Shown: positions 45,342-54,524, numbered from the stretch's first letter. The stretch is DNA of 64,000 nt from Imperialibacter sp963977595 (GCF_048007035.1 NZ_CP180355.1:6200001-6264000), one strand, 5' to 3'. The notes: a model not told the origin generated them from the sequence alone. A program made the numbers and translations.

Positions 45342-46889
45342 TCAATTCCCCCCGTCTCTGTTAGGCGACCGTGGCTCAGGCCATGTCATCGGCTCGCCTG
45401 ACCGGGGACTGAGGTGAAGCACTGCCTTCTCCCTGGATGTTCTTTCTGGATCTTCACTGGCTTTATAGGCCAGAATTGCCGTCAGGATGGCGTTATTGCG
45501 CACATCGTCAAACACGATCTTGTCGTAGGTGTCCAGATTCGTGTGCCATGTATAGTTGCCATAGCTCCAGCTCAGGGAGCTGAGCGAAAAGCCCGGAGCA
45601 CCTGCTGCTACAAAAGAAGCGTAATCGGAACCGCCACCGCCGGGAGTGCCCGGAAAGGTAGTTTCAATCTCACTCTTAAACTGCTTAGGCACAGCCTCTA
45701 ACCAGCGGGTGACGTAGTCATACGAATGGAGGAAGCCTTGTCCGGAAATATTTACAACTCTGCCAGTACCATTGTCCTGGTTGAAAAGGGCCTGCAGGTT
45801 TTCAACGATATCGGGATGATCTTCTACAAATGCCCTTGAGCCGTTCAATCCCTGCTCTTCGCTGCCCCAGTGACCGATAATGATGGTACGCTTAGGATTA
45901 GGATACACTTTTTTAAGGATGCGGGCAGCTTCCATCATGGTGAGGGTGCCCGTGCCATTGTCGGTGGCACCTGTGCCGCCGTCCCACGAGTCGAAGTGGG
46001 CAGAAAGCATCACATATTCGTTGGGAAGCTCAGTGCCGGGTATGGTGGCGATGGTATTGAATGTAGGTACGGTGCCCAGGTCTTTAGATTCGGCCACCAC
46101 TTTGATTACAGGCGAATCGCCATTTTCAACCATGCGGTAGAGCATGCCGTAGTCTTCGAGCGACAAATCCACTACCGGAATGGCCTTGGTGTTGGCGCCA
46201 AAAATTTTGTTGGCGCCAAAGCCTTTCGACCACCTCGACTGCACAATGCCCACAGCGCCAGCAGCCTCTAAGGCTTCATTGATGTTGCGGGTAGTGTAGC
46301 CAGTATTTTTCATGTTTTGATTCCACTTGTCTGTCTGCGCTTCCCGCTCCTTCTTCATTTTCTCGAATGACTCTTCAGTAGCAAACTCTTCCCAGTTATA
46401 ATCGGGGCGACCTGTGGGTTCGAGCATCGACACCATGACAAATTTGCCTTTCACACCGGGCAGCCATTTCGTGAAAGCCTCGGCATCTGCCACTTCTGGC
46501 AAGGTCACGAGCCCTGCAGTAGTCCCTTTCTTGGGTGTGGCCGGACTCCAGGCCAGCTGCGTGCCGTGCAGCGTCGCCACCCTTGGCGATACCATATCGA
46601 TATGTGTAATGCCTCTCTCCCAGCCTTTCCATTTGCCCCACTCCTCATTTTCGGCACTAATGCCCCAGCCAGCATAGGTTTTTACAGCCCAGTCGTTAGC
46701 GGCTTTCATTTGTGGTGTGCCCACCAGGCGTGGCCCTATTACGTCCATCAACTGATGGCCCAACACTTCGAGTTGAGAATTGTCGGTGCCCTCAGCCACG
46801 ATTTTATCTACGATGGCATCATCTTGTGCAACGGCCACCCGGGCCACTAAAATGGATAGCAGAAATGCCAGCTGGAATATCTTCTTCAT
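45342..46889 (-). CDS. Exported M28-family metallopeptidase with PA-like insert
   Basis: 515 residues: signal peptide (ending VAVAQ), a protease-associated domain insert in the middle (about 130-260), and an M28 dizinc aminopeptidase domain. The ligand motif SAHFDSWDGGTGATDNGTG gives His and Asp; SEEQGLNGSRAF supplies the catalytic Glu; HTNLDTYDK gives the final His. Predicted to act in the periplasm or outside. No neighbour suggests a specific peptide substrate. Confidence 0.93.
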   Translation of the reverse strand: MKKIFQLAFLLSILVARVAVAQDDAIVDKIVAEGTDNSQLEVLGHQLMDVIGPRLVGTPQMKAANDWAVKTYAGWGISAENEEWGKWKGWERGITHIDMVSPRVATLHGTQLAWSPATPKKGTTAGLVTLPEVADAEAFTKWLPGVKGKFVMVSMLEPTGRPDYNWEEFATEESFEKMKKEREAQTDKWNQNMKNTGYTTRNINEALEAAGAVGIVQSRWSKGFGANKIFGANTKAIPVVDLSLEDYGMLYRMVENGDSPVIKVVAESKDLGTVPTFNTIATIPGTELPNEYVMLSAHFDSWDGGTGATDNGTGTLTMMEAARILKKVYPNPKRTIIIGHWGSEEQGLNGSRAFVEDHPDIVENLQALFNQDNGTGRVVNISGQGFLHSYDYVTRWLEAVPKQFKSEIETTFPGTPGGGGSDYASFVAAGAPGFSLSSLSWSYGNYTWHTNLDTYDKIVFDDVRNNAILTAILAYKASEDPERTSREKAVLHLSPRSGEPMTWPEPRSPNRDGGN

Positions 46890-47079
46890 AAGTTGAATGG
46901 TAATCGGTTGAAACCAGGATTAATGAGGTGCTAAAGTATCGGATTTTCAACCTGGAAGAAGCCTGTTTTGATGAGTGGTGGTCTGTTAGTTTGACGCCTC
47001 ATTTGCAGGGGTGCTGAGCAAAGGAACCGGGACAAACCTGGCCAGGCACTCCCGAGTGGGGCGATTGCCAACGCCGGTG

Positions 47080-47253
47080 CTAGCTGTCGGAATTTTCTTC
47101 GTTTTCCTTTTTGGCGCTTGCCTGACCAAGTGCGGCACCCATGGCAATACCCAACGCAAGCCATAAACCCACTTTGTCAGTAACCACACCTATTGCAGTG
47201 CCAATGGCTATACCCAGGGCTATCCCTGTAGAAAGTCGGCTATGCTTTTTCAT
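47080..47253 (-). CDS. 57-residue glycine-zipper membrane protein
   Basis: ATG at 47253 to TAG at 47080. Starts with a basic K-K-H-S-R cap, then two glycine-spaced hydrophobic helices (LGIAIGTAIG and GLWLALGIAMGAALG), then an acidic C-terminus (K-K-E-N-E-E-N-S-D-S). This is the pattern of glycine-zipper helical hairpins that pack in membranes. Small genes like this are often missed. No promoter or partner recognised. Confidence 0.7.
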   Translation of the reverse strand: MKKHSRLSTGIALGIAIGTAIGVVTDKVGLWLALGIAMGAALGQASAKKENEENSDS

Positions 47254-47369
47254 GAGTTTGCAATTTTACACTGTTGTTACACCACATGCTTCACCTGGTT
47301 TCTCAGGAGGTTTGTATAGAAAAGGTACAAAAAAAGCCCTTCCAGGCAAAGCGAAACACCAGCGGTCAC

Positions 47370-49964
47370 CTATTCATACCGCAGGCTCTCCACCGGACTG
47401 GCTTTCGATAGCCTGATGGTTTGCCAAAGCACGGTGGCCATAGCAACCGTTAAAACCACCACCGCCACACCGGCAAATATCCACCAGCTTAGCTCCACTC
47501 TGTACGCAAAGTTGTCCAGCCACATGCTCATCAGGTACCACACAAAAGGAGTCGCCAGCACAAAGGCCACAGCCACCGATTTCAAAAAGGAAAGGTTCAG
47601 CAGCCAAAACACCTGCTCGAAGCCCGCACCGCTTACTTTTCGTATGCCTACTTCTTTGGTTCTTCGCCTGGTCTCGTGAAAAGCAAAAGTAAACAAGCCA
47701 ATGGACGACAGCACCAAAGCCACCACACTGAAGGTCAGGTAAATGCTGCTCAGGCGCTTTTCGGCAGCATACTGAGCATCTATTTTATTTTCCATCGTTT
47801 CGAAGGTGAAGATGCCACCTGGGTTCACTTCCCTGTAAAGATCACCTAAAAAAGTAACGACTTCGTCCATGTGCCCCTCCTCTACCCTTACAAGCACATC
47901 CATGTCCTGGTAAATGGAATAAGAAAGAATCAACGGCCTGATCTTGTGAGAAAGGTGCTGGTAGTGGTAGTCCTTCACCACACCTATGATGGTGTAATCC
48001 ACTTGATTGGACGACCTGGTGTTGGTGGTCAGCTTTACGTGACTGATATCGTCAATACCCCAGTACGCTTTGGCGGCTTCATTAATGACCAGCTTGTTGT
48101 CATTGTTGTTGTCGAGCGTATCAGAAAAAAACCGGCCCTCTACCAGCTCCATCCCAAACACGTCGTCGTAGTGTGGATCGGCGGGCATGGTATACACAGG
48201 CGTATATTCATTGCCATCGCTGGCAATTTTCCACGAGCTTTCAAACGCCATGTCGATAGGAATCGTACCCTGCGACACGGTACGAATGCCGGGGTGGTTA
48301 TTCAACTGATGGAGCACATAGTCATGCTGCCGCATCATTCGTTCCATCGCCACGCTGTCCTGTGCCTGATTGGGCATCATTTCGAAGAAATCTGTTTGAA
48401 CAATATTGTGCTGATACAGCCCGGTGTCTTTGTTGAGCATGTAGCCCAATTGTAAAAACACTACGGTAGTGGCTACCAGCAGCAAGATAGTGATGGCATA
48501 TTGTAGTGTAGTAAGTATCCGCTGCAGGCGAGGAATCTTCAGGCTGAGTTTGCCGGCGATGGCCTGCGACGTTTTAAGCCGATACACCTGCACAAACGAC
48601 ACCAGCCACGATACCAACACAATACCGCCCATTACTGTGAACATGCTCACCATATCAAATGATGGGGTGCTGTCAAGATCGAGCTCCAGCAAGCCCACAT
48701 AGTAAGGAAACAGCCACTGATACAGCAAAAAGGCAAACCCGCCACCAGCAATGAGGTAGATGAACCGGCTGACTGCAATTTCCAGCCCGACATCGAAACG
48801 GGAGGCACCAATGATGTACTTGACCCCTATTTTTTGTACCAAAGTAAGCTGAAGGCTTGTTTGCAGGTTGACAAAACTAACCAGGGTAATCAGCAGCAGC
48901 ACAAGCGCTACACCTTCCATGGTTTGGTTATTGGTTCGGTTGCCATATTTGGCGAACGGCGGAATTTCCACCGACCGGTCGAGGTAAATGGATTTCAGCG
49001 GAAAAGACGACAACACACTCTCGGGAAACCGGGTGCTTTCGGCTTTCGCCACGGCCATATCGTCGTCGAAAGTGGCCTGGTCAAAAAAGGCATCGCTGAG
49101 GATAAGGTTTTGCGGCATGCGCCTCCAAAACCGGCTCGATTGGCGGGGCACCAGAAAGTCGAAGGAAATGGAACTATTGGATGGAATCTTTTCCACCAGG
49201 CCTGCGACTTTATAGGTGCCTGTTTGGTCGCATTTAATATCGACGACCTGCCCCATCGGGTCTTCTTTGCCAAATACCCTGCTGGCGAAGGCTTTGGTGA
49301 TCACGATACTCTGCGGATCATTCAGCACGTCACGTTCACCCCTGGTGAGCTCAAAATCGAAAAAGTCGAAGAACGTGCTGTCTACAATCAGTGCTTTGCC
49401 CCGATGATCCATACCCTTGCTCACAAGTTTGATTTCATCGGGCCGGTAGCTGTGTACTACCATGCTTTTCTCCACATGAGCAATTTCGGCGTAGTTGATA
49501 TTAAACATACGCTGCACATCGAAGGCATTCCAATCAGTATCAGGGTTCAGTTTGCCCACCACCAGATGAATCCGATCTCCTTTCGAATGAAAATCGTCCA
49601 TGGATTGCTCATTCCTTATCCAGGCATACACCAGTTGGAAGCAGACGACCCCAAATACCAGCGTGGCCAGACTCAAGCCCGACACCAGCTTATTTTTTGA
49701 ATAACTGCGAAAGGCCATTCGAAGATTTGCTCTGAAAAGTCCGAAGAAACTGCTGTTTTGTCCCATGGGTAGTTTTTTGATCATTCTGGGCCTGAGAAAT
49801 TGAAAGCTGTGGAACCAGTAAAGCAGGTGGCGCTTCCAGGCTGGTTGATGGCTGAGCAGCTCATAGTATTCGTACATGTCGCCCATGATCTCTTCCACAA
49901 GCTCTTCCCGACACAACGTGCTAAGCAACCATTCGGGCAATCTGGGTGGTTGTCTTCGTTTCAT
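47370..49964 (-). CDS. MacB/FtsX-type ABC transporter permease with PadR-linked prefix domain
   Basis: 864 residues from the ATG at 49964. A short N-terminal soluble prefix (about 1-60, PPRLPEWLLSTLCREELVEEIMGDMYEYYE) is followed by a transmembrane helix (about 90-115, VSGLSLATLVFGVVCFQLVY), a periplasmic MacB-like domain, three further helices, a second periplasmic domain and the C-terminal FtsX helices with ETRRRTKEVGIRKVSGAG. It has no ATPase domain, so a separate ABC ATPase would be needed. The prefix domain plus PadR gene upstream is a recurrent arrangement. PadR stop and permease start are 5 bp apart. Confidence 0.88.
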   Translation of the reverse strand: MKRRQPPRLPEWLLSTLCREELVEEIMGDMYEYYELLSHQPAWKRHLLYWFHSFQFLRPRMIKKLPMGQNSSFFGLFRANLRMAFRSYSKNKLVSGLSLATLVFGVVCFQLVYAWIRNEQSMDDFHSKGDRIHLVVGKLNPDTDWNAFDVQRMFNINYAEIAHVEKSMVVHSYRPDEIKLVSKGMDHRGKALIVDSTFFDFFDFELTRGERDVLNDPQSIVITKAFASRVFGKEDPMGQVVDIKCDQTGTYKVAGLVEKIPSNSSISFDFLVPRQSSRFWRRMPQNLILSDAFFDQATFDDDMAVAKAESTRFPESVLSSFPLKSIYLDRSVEIPPFAKYGNRTNNQTMEGVALVLLLITLVSFVNLQTSLQLTLVQKIGVKYIIGASRFDVGLEIAVSRFIYLIAGGGFAFLLYQWLFPYYVGLLELDLDSTPSFDMVSMFTVMGGIVLVSWLVSFVQVYRLKTSQAIAGKLSLKIPRLQRILTTLQYAITILLLVATTVVFLQLGYMLNKDTGLYQHNIVQTDFFEMMPNQAQDSVAMERMMRQHDYVLHQLNNHPGIRTVSQGTIPIDMAFESSWKIASDGNEYTPVYTMPADPHYDDVFGMELVEGRFFSDTLDNNNDNKLVINEAAKAYWGIDDISHVKLTTNTRSSNQVDYTIIGVVKDYHYQHLSHKIRPLILSYSIYQDMDVLVRVEEGHMDEVVTFLGDLYREVNPGGIFTFETMENKIDAQYAAEKRLSSIYLTFSVVALVLSSIGLFTFAFHETRRRTKEVGIRKVSGAGFEQVFWLLNLSFLKSVAVAFVLATPFVWYLMSMWLDNFAYRVELSWWIFAGVAVVVLTVAMATVLWQTIRLSKASPVESLRYE

Positions 49965-49969
49965 GCCTT

Positions 49970-50302
49970 TTATGATTTGTTGACGGCCAGCACAGGAATC
50001 TGCTGCCATAAGTTCATTTTCACATCCTTGCTCCTCTCCAGGGCCTTCAGTCCAGCCGCTGTCACGGTCAGTATCCGCTTGCGCCGTCCGCCCCTCTCCT
50101 CAGTAGCACCTCCATACTCCGACTCTATCAGGCCCTTGTCCTCCAGCCGGTTAACAGTGCCATGCACAGCGCCGATAGTGACTGAGCGCTGCGCCTGTTT
50201 GATGATCTCCTGCCGGATAGCCAAACCATAGGCGTCTTTCTCAAGCTTAAGAATGACCAGTAGTATCAACTCCTCCAATTCGCCCAAATGCTCTTTTGAC
50301 AT
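49970..50302 (-). CDS. PadR-family transcriptional regulator
   Basis: 110 residues, winged helix: the N-terminal ELEELILLVILKLEKDAYGLAIRQEI and GAVHGTVNRLEDKGLIESE with the RGGRRKRILTVTAAGLKALER C-terminal part are typical of PadR. Divergent of nothing; it precedes the permease in one operon. A perfect 20-bp inverted repeat (two TCTATTwAATAGA palindromes, 42 bp apart) covers its promoter, so it likely represses its own operon. Confidence 0.92.
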   Translation of the reverse strand: MSKEHLGELEELILLVILKLEKDAYGLAIRQEIIKQAQRSVTIGAVHGTVNRLEDKGLIESEYGGATEERGGRRKRILTVTAAGLKALERSKDVKMNLWQQIPVLAVNKS

Positions 50303-50307
50303 ATTTT

Positions 50308-50364
50308 ATCTATTTAATAGAACAAATATACGGGAGCTATTTTAATTTGTTCTATTAAATAGAT
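50308..50364. promoter_or_regulatory. Operator of the PadR-permease operon with overlapping promoter
   Basis: Two palindromic sites, TCTATTTAATAGA at 50309-50321 and TCTATTAAATAGA at 50351-50363, form the ends of a perfect 20-bp inverted repeat (50308-50327 and 50345-50364, 17-nt spacer). The centres are 42 bp apart, four helical turns. The -7 box TATATTTG on the minus strand (50323-50330) sits against the inner side of the gene-proximal site, so a dimer bound there would block transcription. Confidence 0.65.
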
Positions 50365-50427
50365 GAAATGTTCGATAAACACCAAAAACCAACGCTAAAC
50401 CAGCCACACAAAAGGCGCAACAGCCAT

Positions 50428-50452
50428 AAAAAAAGCGGCATGACCTGCCGCT
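50428..50452 (-). terminator. Rho-independent terminator of the pirin gene
   Basis: Stem AGCGGCA / TGCCGCT (50434-50440, 50446-50452), 5-nt loop, seven U on the minus strand. Confidence 0.85.
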
Positions 50453-50488
50453 CTTCTATGTGTTTCCCAGCTACACGATGGTAGTTGA

Positions 50489-51364
50489 TCACCATGCCAT
50501 TTTTTGCTCTTCCTCCACCATGGAAATGTGATTCATTTCACCGTTTCGGTATTCCCTGTACAGCCGCCTGATGTCTTCCTCAGTGTCGGCAATGAATGGG
50601 CCATGAGAAACAATTTCATCGTTTTGCGGCTGCCCGGCATACAAAATTGCACGGGCACCCGTTTCACCTGCCTCCAACCGAAGCTGGCTGGTTCCCTCTT
50701 CTGAAAGCCTGTCTAACCACCCTACTTGATTCGTTTTAAGCTGCCTGGCTTCATTTCCTACAAGCACATTTCCATCAATAACATACAGAAAGGCCGTGTA
50801 AGAGGCTGGAATGTCTTGCACGGTGGTAGCACCTGGTTGCAGGGTGATGCCTGCCAAAATGAATGGCGTATAATTTTTGATCGGAGATGTTAAACCGGCC
50901 AACGATCCGCTGTAAAGCCTAAGTACCAGCCCCTCTTCGCTTTTGGTCGGCACATGCTCCAGGGCAATATCTTGTACCCTCGGCAAGGCCTGCCTGTCTT
51001 TCTTAGGAAGGTTAAGCCACAATTGCAGGATCCTCATTTTGGCTTCCTTGTCAATGGTTTCGGTATGCACAATGCCACTTCCTGCCGTCATAATTTGCAG
51101 GTCACCAGCTTTCATGAAGTGCTTCTCATCACCCATTTCTCCTTCCAGCATAAGTGTCACCGTTTCAAAACCGGCATGTGGATGTGGCCCGCCAACGGGA
51201 ATATTGTCCTTTTTGTCAAGCATATCGTCCATTAGCATGATAAATGGATCGCTATCCGGATAAGGAACTTGTATCACAGCCCTTGCAATGTGACCTGGCC
51301 CGAGAAATCCCTGCTGGTCGGCAGGTGTGTAGGTTTTTCCTAGTTTTCTATGTAAGCTCATCAT
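50489..51364 (-). CDS. Pirin-family protein
   Basis: 291 residues, bicupin. The metal-binding cupin motif appears as GGPHPHAGFETVTLMLEGEMGDEKHF, with HTETID later; the C-terminal pirin half holds QVGWLDRLSEEG. Pirins are iron-binding proteins; some have quercetinase activity, others modulate regulators. Two adjacent in-frame ATGs (51364, 51361) are both possible starts. A palindrome upstream (see below) may regulate it. Confidence 0.92.
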   Translation of the reverse strand: MMSLHRKLGKTYTPADQQGFLGPGHIARAVIQVPYPDSDPFIMLMDDMLDKKDNIPVGGPHPHAGFETVTLMLEGEMGDEKHFMKAGDLQIMTAGSGIVHTETIDKEAKMRILQLWLNLPKKDRQALPRVQDIALEHVPTKSEEGLVLRLYSGSLAGLTSPIKNYTPFILAGITLQPGATTVQDIPASYTAFLYVIDGNVLVGNEARQLKTNQVGWLDRLSEEGTSQLRLEAGETGARAILYAGQPQNDEIVSHGPFIADTEEDIRRLYREYRNGEMNHISMVEEEQKMAW

Positions 51365-51439
51365 TTGAATTTTTAGTTAATTATTGTCTCCCTGGTGTAC
51401 TACAATCATTAACGCAGGTTGGCCGGATTATTTACAATA

Positions 51440-51455
51440 CTATACTTTGGTATAG
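51440..51455. promoter_or_regulatory. Palindrome upstream of the pirin gene
   Basis: CTATACTTTGGTATAG: a perfect 6-bp inverted repeat with 4-nt centre, 76 bp above the pirin start. Size and place fit a dimeric regulator's operator (for example HxlR- or TetR-type), but no regulator gene is adjacent. Confidence 0.35.
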
Positions 51456-51500
51456 CACTATCGAAAAGGTGAGTAATGGGATTGAAAACTGGAAGAGTGG

Positions 51501-51590
51501 CAATGACCGGTCAGTTTGGGTTGGCGTCTATTAATTCGGAGCAATAAACACCCTCTGCCGATTATTGGGGAGCCCGCACATTATTGCCTG
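51501..51590. repeat. Diverged copy of the intergenic repeat (copy E)
   Basis: Carries the shared block ggcgtctattaattcggag followed by caataaaca, clearly related to 55047-55074 and to 52040-52060. Confidence 0.5.
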
Positions 51591-51639
51591 TTTTCCTACA
51601 CTAAACTCCATCTCTTACGAAATCTTAATAAGAAGCAAC

Positions 51640-51840
51640 GCCCTACCAGGCGGGTGGGCGAAAAATGGTGGCTGGGTGCGGGCTCTTGGCTTGTGCGTTA
51701 ATTTTTCGTTGACTTTTCGGTCGCTCGGCGAACCGCCGCCGAAGCGGTTTACTTTTTGTCCCATCCGGGAACGGCAAGAAAAACGGTCCGCCGATGCGGT
51801 AACAGCCAGCCCGGCTTGAGGGCAAAAGCCAACCTTTAGT
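51640..51840. repeat. Degenerate G+C-rich repeat-like stretch
   Basis: Read on the minus strand it contains the words GGGACAAAAAGTAAACCGC and GACCGAAAAGTCAACGAA, a style of intergenic repeat seen elsewhere in Bacteroidota; identity to a known family was not tested. No gene-like frame stands out. This belongs to a 712-bp gap (51365-52076). Confidence 0.35.
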
Positions 51841-51929
51841 GGAACAGATATTAAGAAATGTGCAGAAACCTTGAGAGAAAATCTATCCTAGTCGCCGTTC
51901 TAGCCCGTTCTGGAGCAAGGCACCCATAG

Positions 51930-52060
51930 TACGCAAATCCACGATTTGGCTTCGGAACAGGCAGATTGCTTCAGTCGCTGGAATGAGTTATTAACATTCG
52001 ATATAACCTGGCTTCCTCAATTACCGGTGAGTTTGGGTTAGCGTATATAAACTCGGAGCG
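51930..52060. repeat. Diverged copy of the intergenic repeat (copy D)
   Basis: Contains GCAGATTGCTTCAGTCGCTGG followed by a GTTAGCGTATATAAACTCGGAG block, related to copies A, B, C and E. Confidence 0.5.
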
Positions 52061-52076
52061 TGAACCACTCCCCTTC

Positions 52077-53423
52077 TCAACCCCGCCTCTCCGCCAGCAC
52101 CTTCTGCGGATTATCCGCCCAAAAGGCCATGATGGTCAGGGTGAAGTACACCGCAAAGCACAGCCAGCCGCTCACATTGTATGTACCGAAGTACGACAAC
52201 GACCGGCTGAACAGCATTGGCCCCAGGGCACTACCGAAAACAATCATCATCATGGCCTGCCCGCTGATAGCCCCCAGATGAGCTCGCCCATAATACCGTG
52301 GCCAGGTGACAGTGGCCAATACGGCGTAGAGACCAGTCATGAACCCATTGCCGATAATGATCAGGTAGTAGCCCCAGCTGGTAGTACCCAGGAAGATCAC
52401 CCCAAGGATGCCCAGGCAGGCTCCCCCTCCTTTGAAGTACAGCAGGTATTTGAGCGGAATATGGTCGCTGACGCTGCTCGCCACCAGCGTAACGACCACG
52501 GCGATGATGGCCACCGGCTGGAAGATGGTGATGGCCATGGTGTCGGGCAGCCCGGCCTCGGCAAAAACGGACATGACATGAAAAGTGAAGCCCGTAAAAT
52601 ACAAAGCCTGCATGGCCATCATGAGGGCAAAGACCCAGAAAGGAAAATTGCGGATGGCTTCAGCGGCGTTAAACTCTTTGATCACCGGGAAAAGGATCTT
52701 TTTCTTTTTGGCAGAAGTGGCAACCTCCTCCCCCGGCGAGCGGCCGTCAGGTAGCAGGCCGCTGTCTTCAGGACGGTTCCTGAAAAACACAATGATCACG
52801 ACGGGGAACAGCAAGCCGACCAGCAACGCCATCACCATCCAGGCACCTTCCCAGGTGTAGGCTTCGATAAGGGTGAAGAGGAACAGCGGAGAGATTGAAA
52901 AGGCCAGCGACACAAAGACGCTACTAAACCCGGTGGCAAATCCACGGCGCTGATCGAACCACTGGATCATCATATTGCGGGACACGATGGTGAGGACTCC
53001 CTGCCCGAAAAAGCGGAGCAGCAGAAAGGTGGCAAACAACGTGATGACGATGGCGGTAGTGGCCTGTGCAGCTATCCAGCCCGACAGCAGGCTGTCGATA
53101 TTACTCAGCCAAATAAGAATTAACCCCAACCCAACTGCGGCAGCCACTGCTGTAGGGCGCACGCCGAGGCGGTCGTACAGCCGACCTGCCCAGGGCAGCA
53201 TAAAGGAACTGCCTATGGTGCCCAGCATGTAAGCGAAGCTCAGCTCATCCCGGCTGATATGGAGGCTGCCCAGCAGCGAGTCGGTAAATACCGACACGCC
53301 CATGGTTTGACCAGGGATGCTCATGATGATGCCCAGCGACCCCCAGATGAGTACCATCCATCCGTAAAAAAAGGGCCACTTCCCGGGATGAAATGGAAAA
53401 TTCGCCCACTCTCGTCTTTTCAT
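52077..53423 (-). CDS. MFS transporter, OFA/monocarboxylate-like
   Basis: 448 residues, 12 predicted membrane helices. Starts with a basic stretch, then FYGWMVLIWGSLGIIMSIPGQTMGVSVF; helix 4-5 region carries a loop LYDRLGVRP, typical of MFS. The FYGW-type first helix and the overall shape suggest an oxalate/formate or monocarboxylate-type carrier, an inference only. Flanked by repeat copies on both sides. Confidence 0.87.
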   Translation of the reverse strand: MKRREWANFPFHPGKWPFFYGWMVLIWGSLGIIMSIPGQTMGVSVFTDSLLGSLHISRDELSFAYMLGTIGSSFMLPWAGRLYDRLGVRPTAVAAAVGLGLILIWLSNIDSLLSGWIAAQATTAIVITLFATFLLLRFFGQGVLTIVSRNMMIQWFDQRRGFATGFSSVFVSLAFSISPLFLFTLIEAYTWEGAWMVMALLVGLLFPVVIIVFFRNRPEDSGLLPDGRSPGEEVATSAKKKKILFPVIKEFNAAEAIRNFPFWVFALMMAMQALYFTGFTFHVMSVFAEAGLPDTMAITIFQPVAIIAVVVTLVASSVSDHIPLKYLLYFKGGGACLGILGVIFLGTTSWGYYLIIIGNGFMTGLYAVLATVTWPRYYGRAHLGAISGQAMMMIVFGSALGPMLFSRSLSYFGTYNVSGWLCFAVYFTLTIMAFWADNPQKVLAERRG

Positions 53424-53518
53424 AGCAAGGTGTGAAGGTAATAAACTTTGGAGGGGGTTGGGGTGGTAAATTAGGCTAACCTCTTTCAGTCACAACAAGG
53501 CAACTCTGCAAATTAAGA

Positions 53519-53842
53519 TTACTTAATTTTCCTCTTTATTTTTCCAGGATGCTGGCTTGTATGGAACACCATAACAATGATCACCTCCGTTTCCGTCACC
53601 TCATAAATGAGCTTGTAACTCCACTTGCTAGCCGATCTATAATTTTCAGGTTCGTTGATCAGGTTTCGCTCTCTTGCATATTTTTCTGGAAAGGTTCCTA
53701 AACTTTTGGCAAGTGACAGCAATGCCTTTCTAACCTTATGAGCGGCTGACGTAGAATCTTCTTTTATGTATTCATAAATATCCCGTAACGAGTCAACTGC
53801 TTGACTATCCCACCTAACAGGCAGACGGTTTTTCTTTACCAA
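53519..53842 (-). CDS. ParE/RelE-superfamily toxin
   Basis: 107 residues beginning at a TTG codon that overlaps the antitoxin end by 7 bp. RWDSQAVDSLRDIYEYIKEDS at the start, then RKALLSLAKSLGTFPEKYARERNL, KLIYEVTETEVIIVMVFHTSQHP match the ParE-type pattern. It would poison gyrase or act as a ribonuclease; subtype not certain. No ATG start is present near the TTG. Confidence 0.85.
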   Translation of the reverse strand: MVKKNRLPVRWDSQAVDSLRDIYEYIKEDSTSAAHKVRKALLSLAKSLGTFPEKYARERNLINEPENYRSASKWSYKLIYEVTETEVIIVMVFHTSQHPGKIKRKIK

Positions 53843-54099
53843 TTTTCCGATTCTTTTTCCAAGTCTTCCTGGGAAGTGTATTCTCCAGACTTTACCCGTT
53901 TGGAAGCCTCCCGTGCCCGTTGAACAAGTTTTGACTTAGTAATTGCTTCCCCTTTTGTTGTATACCCTACGATGGGATCACTAGCCACTGGAAGTGCCTT
54001 TTCAATGATTTTCAGGTAAGCGTGAAGCAATTCTTCATCCTCGATACTGTCAATTAGATGATGAAGTGATTCCCTGACTGTTGCAGTTGCCATAACCAT
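53836..54099 (-). CDS. Antitoxin of the ParE-type pair
   Basis: 87 residues (ATG at 54099 or 54093). Starts with ATATVRESLHHLIDSIEDEELLHAYLKIIEKAL, an antitoxin dimerisation-like region, and ends with a charged, disordered-looking tail (KRVKSGEYTSQEDLEKESEN). It overlaps the toxin start, the usual arrangement. DNA-binding type not recognised. Confidence 0.78.
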   Translation of the reverse strand: MVMATATVRESLHHLIDSIEDEELLHAYLKIIEKALPVASDPIVGYTTKGEAITKSKLVQRAREASKRVKSGEYTSQEDLEKESENW

Positions 54100-54524
54100 G
54101 TCTTTTTACAAATAAACAATTTTTTGCTTTCAAATCGAATTTCGAATGAGGTAAGTCCGATCATCACATCAGTCAGTCAAAACGATTAATGAGGTCACTC
54201 TGCCACAAAGCAGATGGTGACCTCATTAATTTGGTGTTAGCCAATACAGTTGCGGAGCACCAACGTCCCCTGCCGGTTATTGCTGCCTGCCCGACTTTCG
54301 GCGGGAGGAACTCCTCTCCTGATTGTGTGACCCCTTCAGTGACGTGGCAATCTGCTCGTTAGAATTACTGCTGCGTAACAGGCAGATTGTTTCAGTCGTT
54401 GGAGTCCGCTAATCACAATTGACAATTACTTAGCTCCCTCAACAACGGTCAAATTGGGAACCCGGGTTATTAGGGACGAAGGAATCTTGGCCATATTACG
54501 CCACTTTTTTGTTATTTTGCTCAA
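54100..54524. repeat. Gap with diverged repeat copy C between the TA pair and the GIY-YIG gene
   Basis: 425 bases. Positions 54236-54470 contain a diverged copy of the intergenic repeat: GGCAATCTGCTCGTTAGAA and GCAGATTGTTTCAGTCG match internal parts of the intact copy at 55084-55246. The TA promoter should lie near 54109-54134 (a partial match only). No gene seen. Confidence 0.5.

Noticed and set aside
48834..49700. 288-codon frame on the plus strand
   Set aside because: Antisense to the permease gene; no domain pattern.
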